This document shows positions 52,005 to 60,035 of a DNA stretch of 64,000 nucleotides, in pieces. Position 1 is the stretch's first letter. Each line of letters begins with the position of its first letter. The notes under the pieces were generated by a model. The model had not been told where the DNA came from and ran no database searches. It saw nothing but the letters and a program-made list of their open reading frames with translations. The stretch spans positions 1 to 64,000 of the forward strand of contig CAVSIP010000005.1 in the NCBI GenBank assembly GCA_963728075.1, given 5' to 3'. Position numbers and translations under genes: made by a program. This DNA is from CAVSIP01 sp963728075. GTDB lineage: Bacteria > Actinomycetota > Actinomycetes > JAFAQI01 > DASSKL01.

Positions 52005-52829
52005 TCAGCCGCGCTGGTCGGCGAGCTTGCCGCGCAGCTGCAGGACCGCCTTGGTGTGCATCTGGCAGATGCGGCTCTCGGTGACGCCGAGCACCTGGCC
52101 GATCTCGGCGAGCGTCAGACCCTCGTAGTAGTAGAGGGTGACGACGATCTTCTCCCGCTCCGGCAGGGTGTTGATCGCCCGCGCGAGGAGGTACTTCGTC
52201 TCCTCGCTCTCGAACGACTGCACCGGGTCCTCGGCGTGGGTGTCCTTGAGCGTGTCGACCAGCGACAGCTTGTCCCCGCCGTCGCCGACGCTGAGCAGCT
52301 CATCGAGCGCCACCACGTTGACGAACGACACCTGGCTGAAGATCGTGTGCAGGTCGTCCAGGGAGATCCCGAGCTCGGCGGCGATCTCCGGCTCGGTCGG
52401 CGTGCGGTGCAGTCGCCCCTCGAGGGCGGCGTACGCCTTCTCCACCTCGCGCGCCTTCGACCGCACCGAGCGCGGGATCCAGTCGATCGCCCGCAGCTCG
52501 TCGATGATCGCGCCCTTGATCCGGCTGATCGCGTACGTCTCGAACTTGATCGCCCGGTCGATGTCGAACTTCTCGATCGCATCTATCAGGCCGAAGATCC
52601 CGTACGACACGAGGTCGGCCTGCTCGATGTTCGGCGGCAGCCCGACACCGACCCGCCCGGCGACGTACTTGACCAGAGGCGCGTAGTGCAGGATCAGCCG
52701 CTCCCGCAGCTGCGGGTCCCCGTCGCTCTTGTAGCGACGCCAGAGCGTCTGGATGCCGTCGTCGACGGGGTCCGCCTCGGCCGAGGTGGCCCCGACGCCG
52801 CCGTCACGCTCGGGGGTGCGCCCGCTCAT
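52005..52829 (-). CDS. RNA polymerase sigma factor, WhiG/FliA family
   Basis: The 274-residue group 3 sigma factor has region 2 (LVKYVAGRVGVGLPPNIEQADLVSYGIFGLIDAIEKFD, ...FETYAISRIKGAIIDELR), region 3 (YAALEGRLHRTPTEPEIAAELGI) and region 4 (REKIVVTLYYYEGLTLAEIGQVLGVTESRICQMHTKAV). In Streptomyces WhiG commits aerial hyphae to sporulation; in motile actinomycetes the homologue drives flagellar genes. No other sporulation or flagellar gene is in the window, so the role is open. It starts at ATG 52829 inside the end of xerC. Confidence 0.93.
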   Translation of the reverse strand: MSGRTPERDGGVGATSAEADPVDDGIQTLWRRYKSDGDPQLRERLILHYAPLVKYVAGRVGVGLPPNIEQADLVSYGIFGLIDAIEKFDIDRAIKFETYAISRIKGAIIDELRAIDWIPRSVRSKAREVEKAYAALEGRLHRTPTEPEIAAELGISLDDLHTIFSQVSFVNVVALDELLSVGDGGDKLSLVDTLKDTHAEDPVQSFESEETKYLLARAINTLPEREKIVVTLYYYEGLTLAEIGQVLGVTESRICQMHTKAVLQLRGKLADQRG

Positions 52830-53727
52830 ACGTGGTCCTGAGCCTCTCGACCGAGACGTGGGTGTAGATCTGTGTCGAAGCGAGCGTAGCGTGACCGAGC
52901 AGTTCCTGAACGCTCCTCAGGTCAGCACCCCCCTCGAGGAGGTGCGTCGCGGCACTGTGGCGCAGGCCGTGCGGGCCCAGGTCCGGGGCCCCCGGCACCG
53001 CGGCGAGCCGCGCGTGCACCACCCTGCGGGCCGTCCGCGGGTCGAGCCTCGCCCCGCGCGCCCCGAGGAGCAGCGCCGGCCCGCTGCCGGCCCGCGCCCA
53101 GCGCGGCCGGCCCTCGTGCAGCCAGTCCTCGACCGCGGTGGCCGCGGGCACCCCGACCGGCACGGTGCGCTCCTTGGCCCCCTTGCCGAGCACGCGCACC
53201 ACCCGGCGACCGAGGTCGACGTCGTCGACGTCGAGCCCGCACAGCTCGCTCACCCGGATGCCGCTCGCGTACAGCAGCTCGAGCAGCGCCCGGTCGCGCA
53301 GCGAGGCGGGATCCCCCCCGGCCACCGCCGTGACCAGCTCACGCGCCTCGTCGGGCTGCAGCACCTGCGGCAGCCGGCGGTGCCCGCGGGGCGTGCCGAG
53401 GGCAGCGCCCGGGTCCCGGTCGAGCAGGCCGCGACGCACGCAGAACGCGGTGAACGTCCGGGCGGCGGCGGCACGGCGGGCCAGCGTGGAGCGGGCGGCA
53501 CCCTGCGTCCGCAGCCGCGCCAGCCAGCTGCGCAGCACCGGGACGTCCAGCTCGGCGAGCACGGCGACGCCGTACCGGGTCGCGTGGTCGAGCAGGCTGG
53601 CGACGTCCCCGTCGTAGGCCCGGACCGTGTGCGGGGACAGACCCCGCTCGTAGCGCAGGTGGTGGACGAACGCCGCTCGCGCTTCGTCCAGATCCGGCGC
53701 GATGCCGGCCGTACCTGCGGCGGCCAT
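52804..53727 (-). CDS. xerC: Tyrosine recombinase XerC
   Basis: XerC resolves chromosome dimers at dif with XerD under FtsK control. The 307-residue protein has the N-terminal SAM-like domain (FVHHLRYERGLSPHTVRAYDGDV) and the catalytic residues R158 (SGIRVSEL), K182, H253 and R256 (HGLRHSAATHLL), H279 (LLGHA) and Y288 (QIYTHV). Length and location next to the sigma gene and dprA are typical of chromosomal xerC rather than an integrase. It overlaps the sigma gene by 26 nt. Confidence 0.93.
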   Translation of the reverse strand: MAAAGTAGIAPDLDEARAAFVHHLRYERGLSPHTVRAYDGDVASLLDHATRYGVAVLAELDVPVLRSWLARLRTQGAARSTLARRAAAARTFTAFCVRRGLLDRDPGAALGTPRGHRRLPQVLQPDEARELVTAVAGGDPASLRDRALLELLYASGIRVSELCGLDVDDVDLGRRVVRVLGKGAKERTVPVGVPAATAVEDWLHEGRPRWARAGSGPALLLGARGARLDPRTARRVVHARLAAVPGAPDLGPHGLRHSAATHLLEGGADLRSVQELLGHATLASTQIYTHVSVERLRTTYERAHPRA

Positions 53728-53745
53728 GCCCCCACGCTGCTGGCA

Positions 53746-54903
53746 TCACCCGGGCAGGTCAAGCAGATCGCTCGGAGCGTCGCGCACCAAGCGGTACAGC
53801 TCACCCTCCCGGGTCACCCAGCCGGCCCGCTCCAGCGCGCGCAGCCCGGCCCGAGCGGTGAGCGCATCCACCCCGGCCTCGACCGCGACCCGCGCCGTGC
53901 TCACCGCCCCGCGGGCGGGCAGCCCGTCGAGCACCCGGCGCGCCGTGGCGTCCAAGGCGTCCCGCGCGCCGGCCGGCGCGCGGGGCTCGGGGGCGAGGTC
54001 ACCACCGAGCGCCCCCACCTGCTCGGCGACCTCAGCCGGTCCGGAGACCAGCACCGCGGCCGCCTCGCGCAGCAGCTGGTGGGTGCCTGCGGACATCGCC
54101 GACGTGACCGGTCCGGGCACGGCCATGACGTGGCGGAGCAGCTCGGCGGCGCGCCGGGCGGTGCTCAGGGCGCCGCTACGCAGCGCCGCCTCCACGACGA
54201 CCGTGCCCGCCGTCAGCGCGGCGATGAGCCGGTTGCGCACGAGGAAGCGGCGGCGCTGCGGCGTGCTGCCCGGCGGCAGCTCGCTCACCAGCAGCCCCTG
54301 CTCCGCCAGGCGTGCGAACAGCGCGTCGTGGCCGCGCGGGTAGGCCACGTCGACCCCGCAGCCGAGCACGGCGACCGACGTCCCAGCACCGGCGAGCGCA
54401 CCGCGGTGCGCCGCGGCGTCGATCCCGTACGCGCCGCCGGACACCACCGACCAGCCTCGGTCCGCGAGCCCGGCGCCGAGCTCGCCGGCGACGTACGTCC
54501 CGTAGTCGGTCGCCGCGCGGGCCCCCACGACGGCGACCGAGCGCCGTACCGCCTCGTCCAGCGGCAGCGGCCCGCGGACCCACAGCGCGACCGGTGGCCC
54601 CTCCTCCAGGGTGGCCAGCTGCTCCAGCCGGGCCGGCCACTCGGCGTCGCCCGGGCAGACCAGCCGGGCGCCGCAGCGCTCCGCGGCGGCGAGGTCGTCC
54701 TCGGGGCGGCAGGCCTGGACGCGTACGGCCAGGGCCCGCAGCCCGCGGCCGGGGGGCAGGTCGCCGGCGCGCGCCGCCTCCCACGTCGCCACCGGACCGT
54801 GCTCGCGGACGAGCGCGGCCAGGTCGGTGTCGCCGGGCTCGCAGATGCGCGACAGGGCGGCCCAGGCCACCCGTGCCTCGCCGCTGTCGCGGGACCCGCT
54901 CAT
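53746..54903 (-). CDS. dprA: DNA-processing protein DprA
   Basis: DprA loads RecA onto incoming single-stranded DNA during natural transformation. The 385-residue protein has the Rossmann core with VAVVGARAATDYGTYVAGEL, SGGAYGIDAAAHRGAL, VLGCGVDVAYPRGH, RRFLVRNRLIAAL and AVPGPVTSAMSAGTHQLL, and a C-terminal winged-helix domain. ATG 54903 overlaps the yifB stop by 4 nt. Its wide distribution in non-transformable actinomycetes means competence cannot be concluded from it. Confidence 0.93.
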   Translation of the reverse strand: MSGSRDSGEARVAWAALSRICEPGDTDLAALVREHGPVATWEAARAGDLPPGRGLRALAVRVQACRPEDDLAAAERCGARLVCPGDAEWPARLEQLATLEEGPPVALWVRGPLPLDEAVRRSVAVVGARAATDYGTYVAGELGAGLADRGWSVVSGGAYGIDAAAHRGALAGAGTSVAVLGCGVDVAYPRGHDALFARLAEQGLLVSELPPGSTPQRRRFLVRNRLIAALTAGTVVVEAALRSGALSTARRAAELLRHVMAVPGPVTSAMSAGTHQLLREAAAVLVSGPAEVAEQVGALGGDLAPEPRAPAGARDALDATARRVLDGLPARGAVSTARVAVEAGVDALTARAGLRALERAGWVTREGELYRLVRDAPSDLLDLPG

Positions 54904-56444
54904 GCGACGGCCGCCGGCATCCGGAACTCCAGGGCCTCCTGCACGTGGTCGTCGCTGGGGTGGGCGGCACCGTCGAGGTCGGCGATCGTCCACGCCACGC
55001 GCAGCACGCGGTCGACCCCGCGGGCGGTGACCTCGCCCCGCTCGAAACGCCGGTGCAGCTCGCCCAGCGCCGTGACGGGGACCGGCCAGCGGCGACGGAG
55101 CACCGAGGCGGGCACCTCCCCGTTCGTCCGCCACGGCGTGCCGCACAGCCGGGTGGCCGCGCGTTCCCGGGCGGCCTCGACCCGGGCCCGTACCCGTGCG
55201 GTGGGTTCGGCGAGCCGGGCGTCGTCCGCCAGCTCCGCGCGGGACACCGGCCGCAGCTGCAGGCGGACGTCCACCCGGTCCAGCAGCGGGCCGGAGAGCT
55301 TGCCCAGGTAGCGCCGGCGGGCGGTCGGCGAGCACGAGCACGCAGCGGCGTTGGCCTGGCCGTCCGTCCCGCAGGGGCACGGGTTCGCCGCGAGGACGAG
55401 CAGGAAGCGGGCGGGGTAGCGGGTCGTGCCGCCCCGCCGGGCGATCGCGACCTCCCCCGCCTCCAGCGGCTGGCGCAGGGCCTCCAGCGCGTTGCGCTGG
55501 AACTCCGGGGCCTCGTCCAGGAACAGCACACCCCGGTGCGCCATGCTCACCGCCCCGGGCCGGGCCAGCCCCGAGCCACCGCCGACCAGCGCCGCTACCG
55601 ACGCGGTGTGGTGCGGTCCGCAGTACGGCGGTCGGGCCACGAGCGGACCGCCGGTCGGCAGCGCCCCGGCGAGCGAGTGCACGGCCGTCACCTCGAGGGC
55701 CGACTCGGCGTCGAGGTCGGGCAGCAGCCCGGGCAGGCGTTCGGCGAGCATCGTCTTGCCCACCCCGGGCGGGCCGACGAGGAACACGTGGTGGCCGCCC
55801 GCGGCCGCGACCTCCATCCCCCGGCGCCCGGTCAGCTGTCCCACCACGTCGGCGAGGTCGAGCGCCGGGGCGACCGGCGCGTGCGCGGTGCCCTGCGCGA
55901 GCACCGCGGGCGGGTCCTCGTCCGGCGGGACGTCGCCGCGCAGCGCGGCGACGACGCCGGCGAGCGAGCAGGCGGCGTGCACGTCCACCCCGGGCACCAG
56001 CCCGGCCTCCGCGGCGTTGCCCGCCGGCACGACCACCTGGTCGTGACCGCGGCGGGCAGCCGCCAGCACGGCAGGCAGCACCCCGGGAACCGGACGGATG
56101 CGACCGTCGAGACCGAGCTCGCCGAGAAAGACCCGGCCCCGCACGCGGTCCTCCGGCACCACCCCTGCGGCGGTGAGCACGGCGACGGCCATCGCGAGGT
56201 CGAAACCGCTGCCGCTCTTGGGCAGGGACGCCGGTGACAGCCCGACCGTGATCCGGCGGGCCGGCCAGTCCTGGCCGCTGTTGAGCACGGCGGCCCGGAC
56301 CCGGTCCCGCGCCTCCTGCAGCGCCGCGTCGGGCAGTCCCACGAGCGTGTACGCCGGGAGCCCGGCCGCCAGGTGCGCCTCCACCTCGACGAGGTGGCCG
56401 TCGAGCCCGACGAGCGCGACCGCCAGCGTGCGGGCAAGGGCCAT
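54900..56444 (-). CDS. YifB/ComM family Mg-chelatase-like AAA+ ATPase
   Basis: ComM-type ATPases help branch migration during natural transformation in some bacteria. The 514-residue protein has the N-terminal Lon-protease-like domain (MALARTLAVALVGLDGHLVEVEAHLA), Walker A VGPPGVGKTM, HRGVLFLDEAPEF (Walker B), and the C-terminal Mg_chelatase_C domain with a Cys-rich insert (NPCPCGTDGQANAAACSC). It is coupled to yraN upstream and dprA downstream by 4-nt overlaps, a conserved trio. Confidence 0.93.
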   Translation of the reverse strand: MALARTLAVALVGLDGHLVEVEAHLAAGLPAYTLVGLPDAALQEARDRVRAAVLNSGQDWPARRITVGLSPASLPKSGSGFDLAMAVAVLTAAGVVPEDRVRGRVFLGELGLDGRIRPVPGVLPAVLAAARRGHDQVVVPAGNAAEAGLVPGVDVHAACSLAGVVAALRGDVPPDEDPPAVLAQGTAHAPVAPALDLADVVGQLTGRRGMEVAAAGGHHVFLVGPPGVGKTMLAERLPGLLPDLDAESALEVTAVHSLAGALPTGGPLVARPPYCGPHHTASVAALVGGGSGLARPGAVSMAHRGVLFLDEAPEFQRNALEALRQPLEAGEVAIARRGGTTRYPARFLLVLAANPCPCGTDGQANAAACSCSPTARRRYLGKLSGPLLDRVDVRLQLRPVSRAELADDARLAEPTARVRARVEAARERAATRLCGTPWRTNGEVPASVLRRRWPVPVTALGELHRRFERGEVTARGVDRVLRVAWTIADLDGAAHPSDDHVQEALEFRMPAAVA

Positions 56445-56800
56445 CAGAGCACCCCCTGCAGGTGCTCGACCTGGGCGGCGCCACGGTCGGCGCGCAGCAC
56501 GCTGACCACGTCGAAGCGCAGCTCGGCGACCGGCGGCCGGCGCTCCGCCAGCCAGGCCGCGGCGAGCCCGCGGATCCGGCGCAGCTTCACCCCGGTGACC
56601 GCCTCGGCCGGCGTGCCGTACCGCACCGACGAGCGGGTCTTGACCTCGACGAAGACCAGCGTGTCACCGCTGCGGGCGACGATGTCGAGCTCGCCCTGGG
56701 CGCAGCGCCAGTTGCGCTCGACGATCTCGTACCCGCGCTCGTGCAGGTAGCGCGCGGCGACCTCCTCGCCGTACCGGCCCAGCCCATCCTTGGCACGCAT
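56444..56800 (-). CDS. YraN family (UPF0102) endonuclease-like protein
   Basis: The 118-residue protein has the family motifs GRYGEEVAARYLHERGYEIVERNWR, GELDIVARSGDTLVFVEVKTR (the D-E-x-K nuclease-like core) and a C-terminal RFDVVSV strand. YraN proteins resemble Holliday-junction resolvases but the substrate is unproven. ATG 56800 is chosen since GGAGGTGG lies 6 nt upstream; that ribosome-binding site is in the arm of a 15-bp hairpin. Confidence 0.9.
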   Translation of the reverse strand: MRAKDGLGRYGEEVAARYLHERGYEIVERNWRCAQGELDIVARSGDTLVFVEVKTRSSVRYGTPAEAVTGVKLRRIRGLAAAWLAERRPPVAELRFDVVSVLRADRGAAQVEHLQGVL

Positions 56801-56801
56801 G

Positions 56802-56845
56802 TGACCACCTCCGCCCGCCACGGTGGCGGTGGGCGGAGGTGGTCA
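56802..56845 (-). promoter_or_regulatory. Perfect 15-bp hairpin covering the yraN ribosome-binding site
   Basis: TGACCACCTCCGCCC (56802-56816) is the exact reverse complement of 56831-56845, with a 14-nt loop that can itself form a GCCAC/GTGGC stem. It starts 32 nt after the stop of the upstream hypothetical gene and ends next to the yraN start. It may terminate the upstream gene or hide the GGAGG of yraN, or both. Confidence 0.6.
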
Positions 56846-56877
56846 GGAAGGGTGCGGCGGCGTTCTGTGGATCGCCG

Positions 56878-57378
56878 TCAGCGCGGCGAGACCTCGCCGT
56901 CCGGGGCGGACGGACGGCCGACGACGGCCTGCGCGGACGGGTTCGTCCCGGCGTCCTTGCCCTGGGCGAGCGGGCGCCCCTCCTGGGCGGCCTCGGTCGC
57001 CCCGCCGCCCGGCTGCGGGTGGCTGGACGCGTGCGGCTGGTTGACGCCGGTGACGGCGCGGCCGGCCTCCGACGTACCGGGTGCGGGCCGCTCGGGCGGC
57101 ACCGGTACGCTCTGCGCGTCGCCGGCACCGGCCGCGCCCTCCCCGGCGCCCGCGGTGGCGTGCTCCATGCGGCGGGCACCGGCGGCGTTGTCGGTCTCCA
57201 CCCCCGCGGGCATGTCACCCTCGTCGCCGGGCACGCGCGAGATCCGGGCGGCCTCCGGCGACTGGGCGTGGTCGCTGGCCACCGTGGCCTCGCGGGAGGG
57301 CCGGTCGGGCGCGCTCGGGATCGGCTCGTCGCTGATCTGGTTGGAGCTGGTCTGCGGCGTGCGGTCGCGGTCGGTCAC
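56878..57378 (-). CDS. Hypothetical disordered protein (166 aa)
   Basis: I do not recognise this gene. The start is GTG 57378 with a strong AGGAGG 6 nt upstream, which supports translation. The product is rich in Ala, Gly, Pro, Ser, Glu and Thr, has no hydrophobic helix, no signal and no Cys or Trp, and looks fully disordered and acidic. It stands between DUF2469 and yraN, where many actinomycetes have no gene. No RNA- or DNA-binding motif is visible. Confidence 0.65.
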   Translation of the reverse strand: MTDRDRTPQTSSNQISDEPIPSAPDRPSREATVASDHAQSPEAARISRVPGDEGDMPAGVETDNAAGARRMEHATAGAGEGAAGAGDAQSVPVPPERPAPGTSEAGRAVTGVNQPHASSHPQPGGGATEAAQEGRPLAQGKDAGTNPSAQAVVGRPSAPDGEVSPR

Positions 57379-57489
57379 GGTCGTCCTCCTCGCATCGACA
57401 CCGAAGGACCTACCCGGTCAGGCCGCGGAAAGTCGGTTTCGCGCGCACCGATCCGTACGCGCCGTACCGACCGCCAGACAGGTCAACTT

Positions 57490-57816
57490 TCAGCCGAAGT
57501 TGCCGCCGCGCTCACCGGGGACCTCGAGCTCGCTCTTGGCGAGCTCCTCCACGTTGACGTCCTTGAAGGTCAGCACCCGCACGTTCCTGACGAACCGGGC
57601 CGGCCGGTACATGTCCCAGACCCAGGCGTCGGCCATCGTCACCTCGAAGAAGACCTCTCCCCCGGCATCCCGCACCGCGACGTCCACCTCATTGGTCAGG
57701 TAGAAGCGCCGCTCGGTCTCGACCACGTAGGTGAACAGCCCGACGACGTCGCGGTACTCCCGGTACAGGGAGAGCTCCATCTCGGTCTCGTACTTCTCGA
57801 GATCCTCGGCACTCAC
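57490..57816 (-). CDS. DUF2469 family protein
   Basis: The 108-residue protein (SAEDLEKYETEMELSLYREYRDVVGLFTYVVETERRF...) matches the DUF2469 family found beside rnhB in nearly all actinobacteria. It is acidic, soluble and of uniform length. Its function is unknown. The start is GTG 57816, overlapping the rnhB stop by 4 nt, so it is translationally coupled to it. Confidence 0.92.
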   Translation of the reverse strand: MSAEDLEKYETEMELSLYREYRDVVGLFTYVVETERRFYLTNEVDVAVRDAGGEVFFEVTMADAWVWDMYRPARFVRNVRVLTFKDVNVEELAKSELEVPGERGGNFG

Positions 57817-58538
57817 GCGGTCTCCTCGACCCTGTCATCGGCGTACGCGTCGTCGCTGTCCGCACCATTGTCCACCGGGCCCGACCCGCCACGTCCGCTG
57901 CGGGCGACGTTGACGAAGGAGAACCGGTGCTCGGGGCACGGTCCGTGCCGGCGCAGCGCCGCGTCGTGGTCGGGCGTCACGTAGCCCTTGTGCCCGGCGA
58001 AGTCGTACTCCGGCCAGCGCTCGTGCAGCGCCACCATCATGCGGTCCCGGGTCACCTTCGCGACCACGGAGGCGGCGGCGACGCAGGCGGACACCCGGTC
58101 CCCCTTCCACACCGCGAGCGCCGGCACGCCCAACCCGGCCACGGGGAAGCCGTCGGTCAGCGCGAAGCCGGGGCGGACATCCAACCCCGCCACCGCGCGA
58201 CGCAGGGCGAGCAGGTTGCACACGTGCAGCCCTCGCCGGTCGATCTCGGCGGGCGGGACGACCACGGTGCTGACCGCGACGGCGCGGCGCAGCACCTCGG
58301 CGTACACCCGCTCACGGGCCGGCGGGGTCAGCAGCTTGGAGTCGGCCAGGCCGGGCACCTGCCCCCGCTTGCCGGCGGGCAGCACCACCGCGGCAGCAAC
58401 GAGCGGCCCCGCACAGGCGCCGCGGCCCGCCTCGTCGGCACCCGCCACCGGCCCCAGCCCCCGACGGTGCAGCGCCTGCTCGTACGCCCACAGGCCGGCG
58501 TCGCGACGCACGACGGCGGCACGCGGCTGCGGGCTCAC
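57813..58538 (-). CDS. rnhB: Ribonuclease HII
   Basis: RNase HII removes ribonucleotides from DNA and RNA primers. The 241-residue protein has the active-site start GADEAGRGACAGPLV (Asp-Glu pair), DSKLLTPPARE, and the third/fourth acidic residues in ALTDGFPV and HERWPEYDFAGHKGY-flanking region. Length and the lepB-rnhB order are typical. The start GTG 58538 gives VSPQPRAAVVRRD. A Gly/Asp-rich tail of about 25 residues ends the protein. Confidence 0.94.
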   Translation of the reverse strand: MSPQPRAAVVRRDAGLWAYEQALHRRGLGPVAGADEAGRGACAGPLVAAAVVLPAGKRGQVPGLADSKLLTPPARERVYAEVLRRAVAVSTVVVPPAEIDRRGLHVCNLLALRRAVAGLDVRPGFALTDGFPVAGLGVPALAVWKGDRVSACVAAASVVAKVTRDRMMVALHERWPEYDFAGHKGYVTPDHDAALRRHGPCPEHRFSFVNVARSGRGGSGPVDNGADSDDAYADDRVEETA

Positions 58539-58569
58539 GGCGTCAGCGTACGTGCGGCTGCGACGTGCG

Positions 58570-59490
58570 TCAGACCGTCGCGCGGGTCGACCGCCGCCGG
58601 CGCCGGCGGCGGCGGCGCAGCGCGCCGACCGGTACGGCGCCGAGCGCCCCGAGGGCGTACGGCGCACTCGCGGCGACCAGGCCCTTCTGGCTGAAGGTGG
58701 CCGGCACCCCGAGGGTGCCCATCTGGCCGATCGGCCAGACGATGACGAACGCGCGGCCGATGACGTCGGCCACCGGGATCGTCCCGTGCGCGGCGTCGCC
58801 GATGTGCGCCCGGGAGTCGGCGGACAGCCCGCGATGGTCACCCATCACCCACAGGTGGTTCTTGGGCACGGTCACGGGGCCGAACGGCTCGTGGTTGTTC
58901 TGGTAGAGGTACGGCTCGTTCAGGGCGTTGCCGTTGACCGTGACCCGGCCCTGCGCGTCGCAGCACTGCACCGTGTCCCCACCCACCGCGATGACGCGCT
59001 TGATGAAGTCCTTCTCCCCGGCCGGGGCGAAGCCGAGCGCGCTGCCGATGGCGTGGAAGAACCGCGAGACCGGGTTGGTCGGCTCGGAGACCTGCACCTC
59101 CGGCGCCCACGACTCCGGCCCCTTGAACACGACGACCTCGCCGCGGTGGACGTCGCGGAAGCGGTAGACGAGCTTGTTGACCAGGACGCGGTCCCCGATG
59201 CGCAGGGTCTGCTCCATCGACCCGGAGGGGATGAAGAACGCCTGCACCAGGAAGGCCTTGATGAGCAGCGCGAGCACGAGTGCGATCGCGATGAGGAACG
59301 GCAGCTCGCGCAGGAACGAGCCGCTCTTGTCCCGGCCGGCCCGCCGTCGACGGCGCCCCCCGGTCCCCGCCTCCTCCGCTGCGTCAGCCTCAGCGGGAGG
59401 CGGCGCGTCGGTGCCGACGGTGTGGTCGTCGGAGGACGTCACGGAGGGCAGGTCGCCGGCGGCTGCCGGGCGCTGCTCGTCGTCCGTCAC
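58570..59490 (-). CDS. lepB: Signal peptidase I
   Basis: LepB cleaves signal peptides of exported proteins. The 306-residue protein has a disordered acidic N-terminus, one membrane helix (about 62-86), the catalytic Ser91 in IPSGSM, the general base Lys164 in KRVIAVGGD, and the GDHRGLSADSR box. A basic Arg-rich C-terminal tail follows a possible second helix (about 270-290). The start is GTG 59490. It lies between rplS and rnhB, the standard order. Confidence 0.95.
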   Translation of the reverse strand: MTDDEQRPAAAGDLPSVTSSDDHTVGTDAPPPAEADAAEEAGTGGRRRRRAGRDKSGSFLRELPFLIAIALVLALLIKAFLVQAFFIPSGSMEQTLRIGDRVLVNKLVYRFRDVHRGEVVVFKGPESWAPEVQVSEPTNPVSRFFHAIGSALGFAPAGEKDFIKRVIAVGGDTVQCCDAQGRVTVNGNALNEPYLYQNNHEPFGPVTVPKNHLWVMGDHRGLSADSRAHIGDAAHGTIPVADVIGRAFVIVWPIGQMGTLGVPATFSQKGLVAASAPYALGALGAVPVGALRRRRRRRRRSTRATV

Positions 59491-59569
59491 AAGGCGACCC
59501 TCACTCTGCAGGGGCGGGGGGTTGACGCCTGCCCAACGCCCAGCACGTCACCGGTGTTCCGGATCGCCG

Positions 59570-59929
59570 CTACTTGGCGGTGGCGGTGTCCCGCTTCTCC
59601 TTGATCTTGGCCTTCTTGCCGCGGAGCTCGCGCAGGTAGTACAGCTTCGCCCGGCGCACGTCACCGCGGGTCACGACCTCGATGTGGTCGATGATCGGCG
59701 AGTGGACGGGGAACGTCCGCTCCACGCCCACGCCGAAGCTGACCTTGCGGACGGTGAAGGTCTCGCGGACTCCGCCGCCCTGGCGGCGGAGCACCGCGCC
59801 CTGGAAGACCTGCACGCGCTCCCGGTTGCCCTCGACCACGCGCACGTGCACCTTCAGCGTGTCGCCGGGACGGAAGTCCGGGACATCGGACCGCAGCGAG
59901 GCGGCGTCGAGGCTGTCGAGCGTGTGCAT
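59570..59929 (-). CDS. rplS: 50S ribosomal protein bL19
   Basis: L19 sits at the subunit interface of the 50S particle. The 119-residue protein shows FRPGDTLKVHVRVVEGNRERVQVFQG, TFTVRKVSFGVGVERTFP and IEVVTRGDVRRAKLYYLR, matching the family in length and sequence. The start is ATG 59929 with an AGGA-type site 7 nt upstream. Its promoter probably lies in the 106-nt gap after trmD. Confidence 0.96.
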   Translation of the reverse strand: MHTLDSLDAASLRSDVPDFRPGDTLKVHVRVVEGNRERVQVFQGAVLRRQGGGVRETFTVRKVSFGVGVERTFPVHSPIIDHIEVVTRGDVRRAKLYYLRELRGKKAKIKEKRDTATAK

Positions 59930-59957
59930 CTGCGAATCCTTGAGGAGGCGTGCGGAA

Positions 59958-59978
59958 GCGCGCCGAAGCGACGCGCGC
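59958..59978 (-). promoter_or_regulatory. Leader hairpin upstream of rplS
   Basis: GCGCGC (59958-59963) pairs with GCGCGC (59973-59978) around a 9-nt loop, 30-50 nt before the rplS start. It could be a leader structure or the end of the trmD transcript. GC-content alone makes such stems frequent here, so confidence is low. Confidence 0.3.
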
Positions 59979-60035
59979 GGTCCCTCTACTGTGCCACAAC
60001 CACCGCGCAGGCGGGAAACGCACCCGTCCCGCCGG

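Noticed and set aside
52804..53727. Phage or integrative-element integrase
   Set aside because: Length, motif set and the sigma-xerC-dprA context are those of housekeeping XerC; no attachment site or other mobile gene is nearby.
53746..56800. Evidence for natural competence (dprA, ComM-like gene)
   Set aside because: These two genes occur widely in actinomycetes without known transformation, and no uptake genes (comEC, comEA, pilus) are present in the window.
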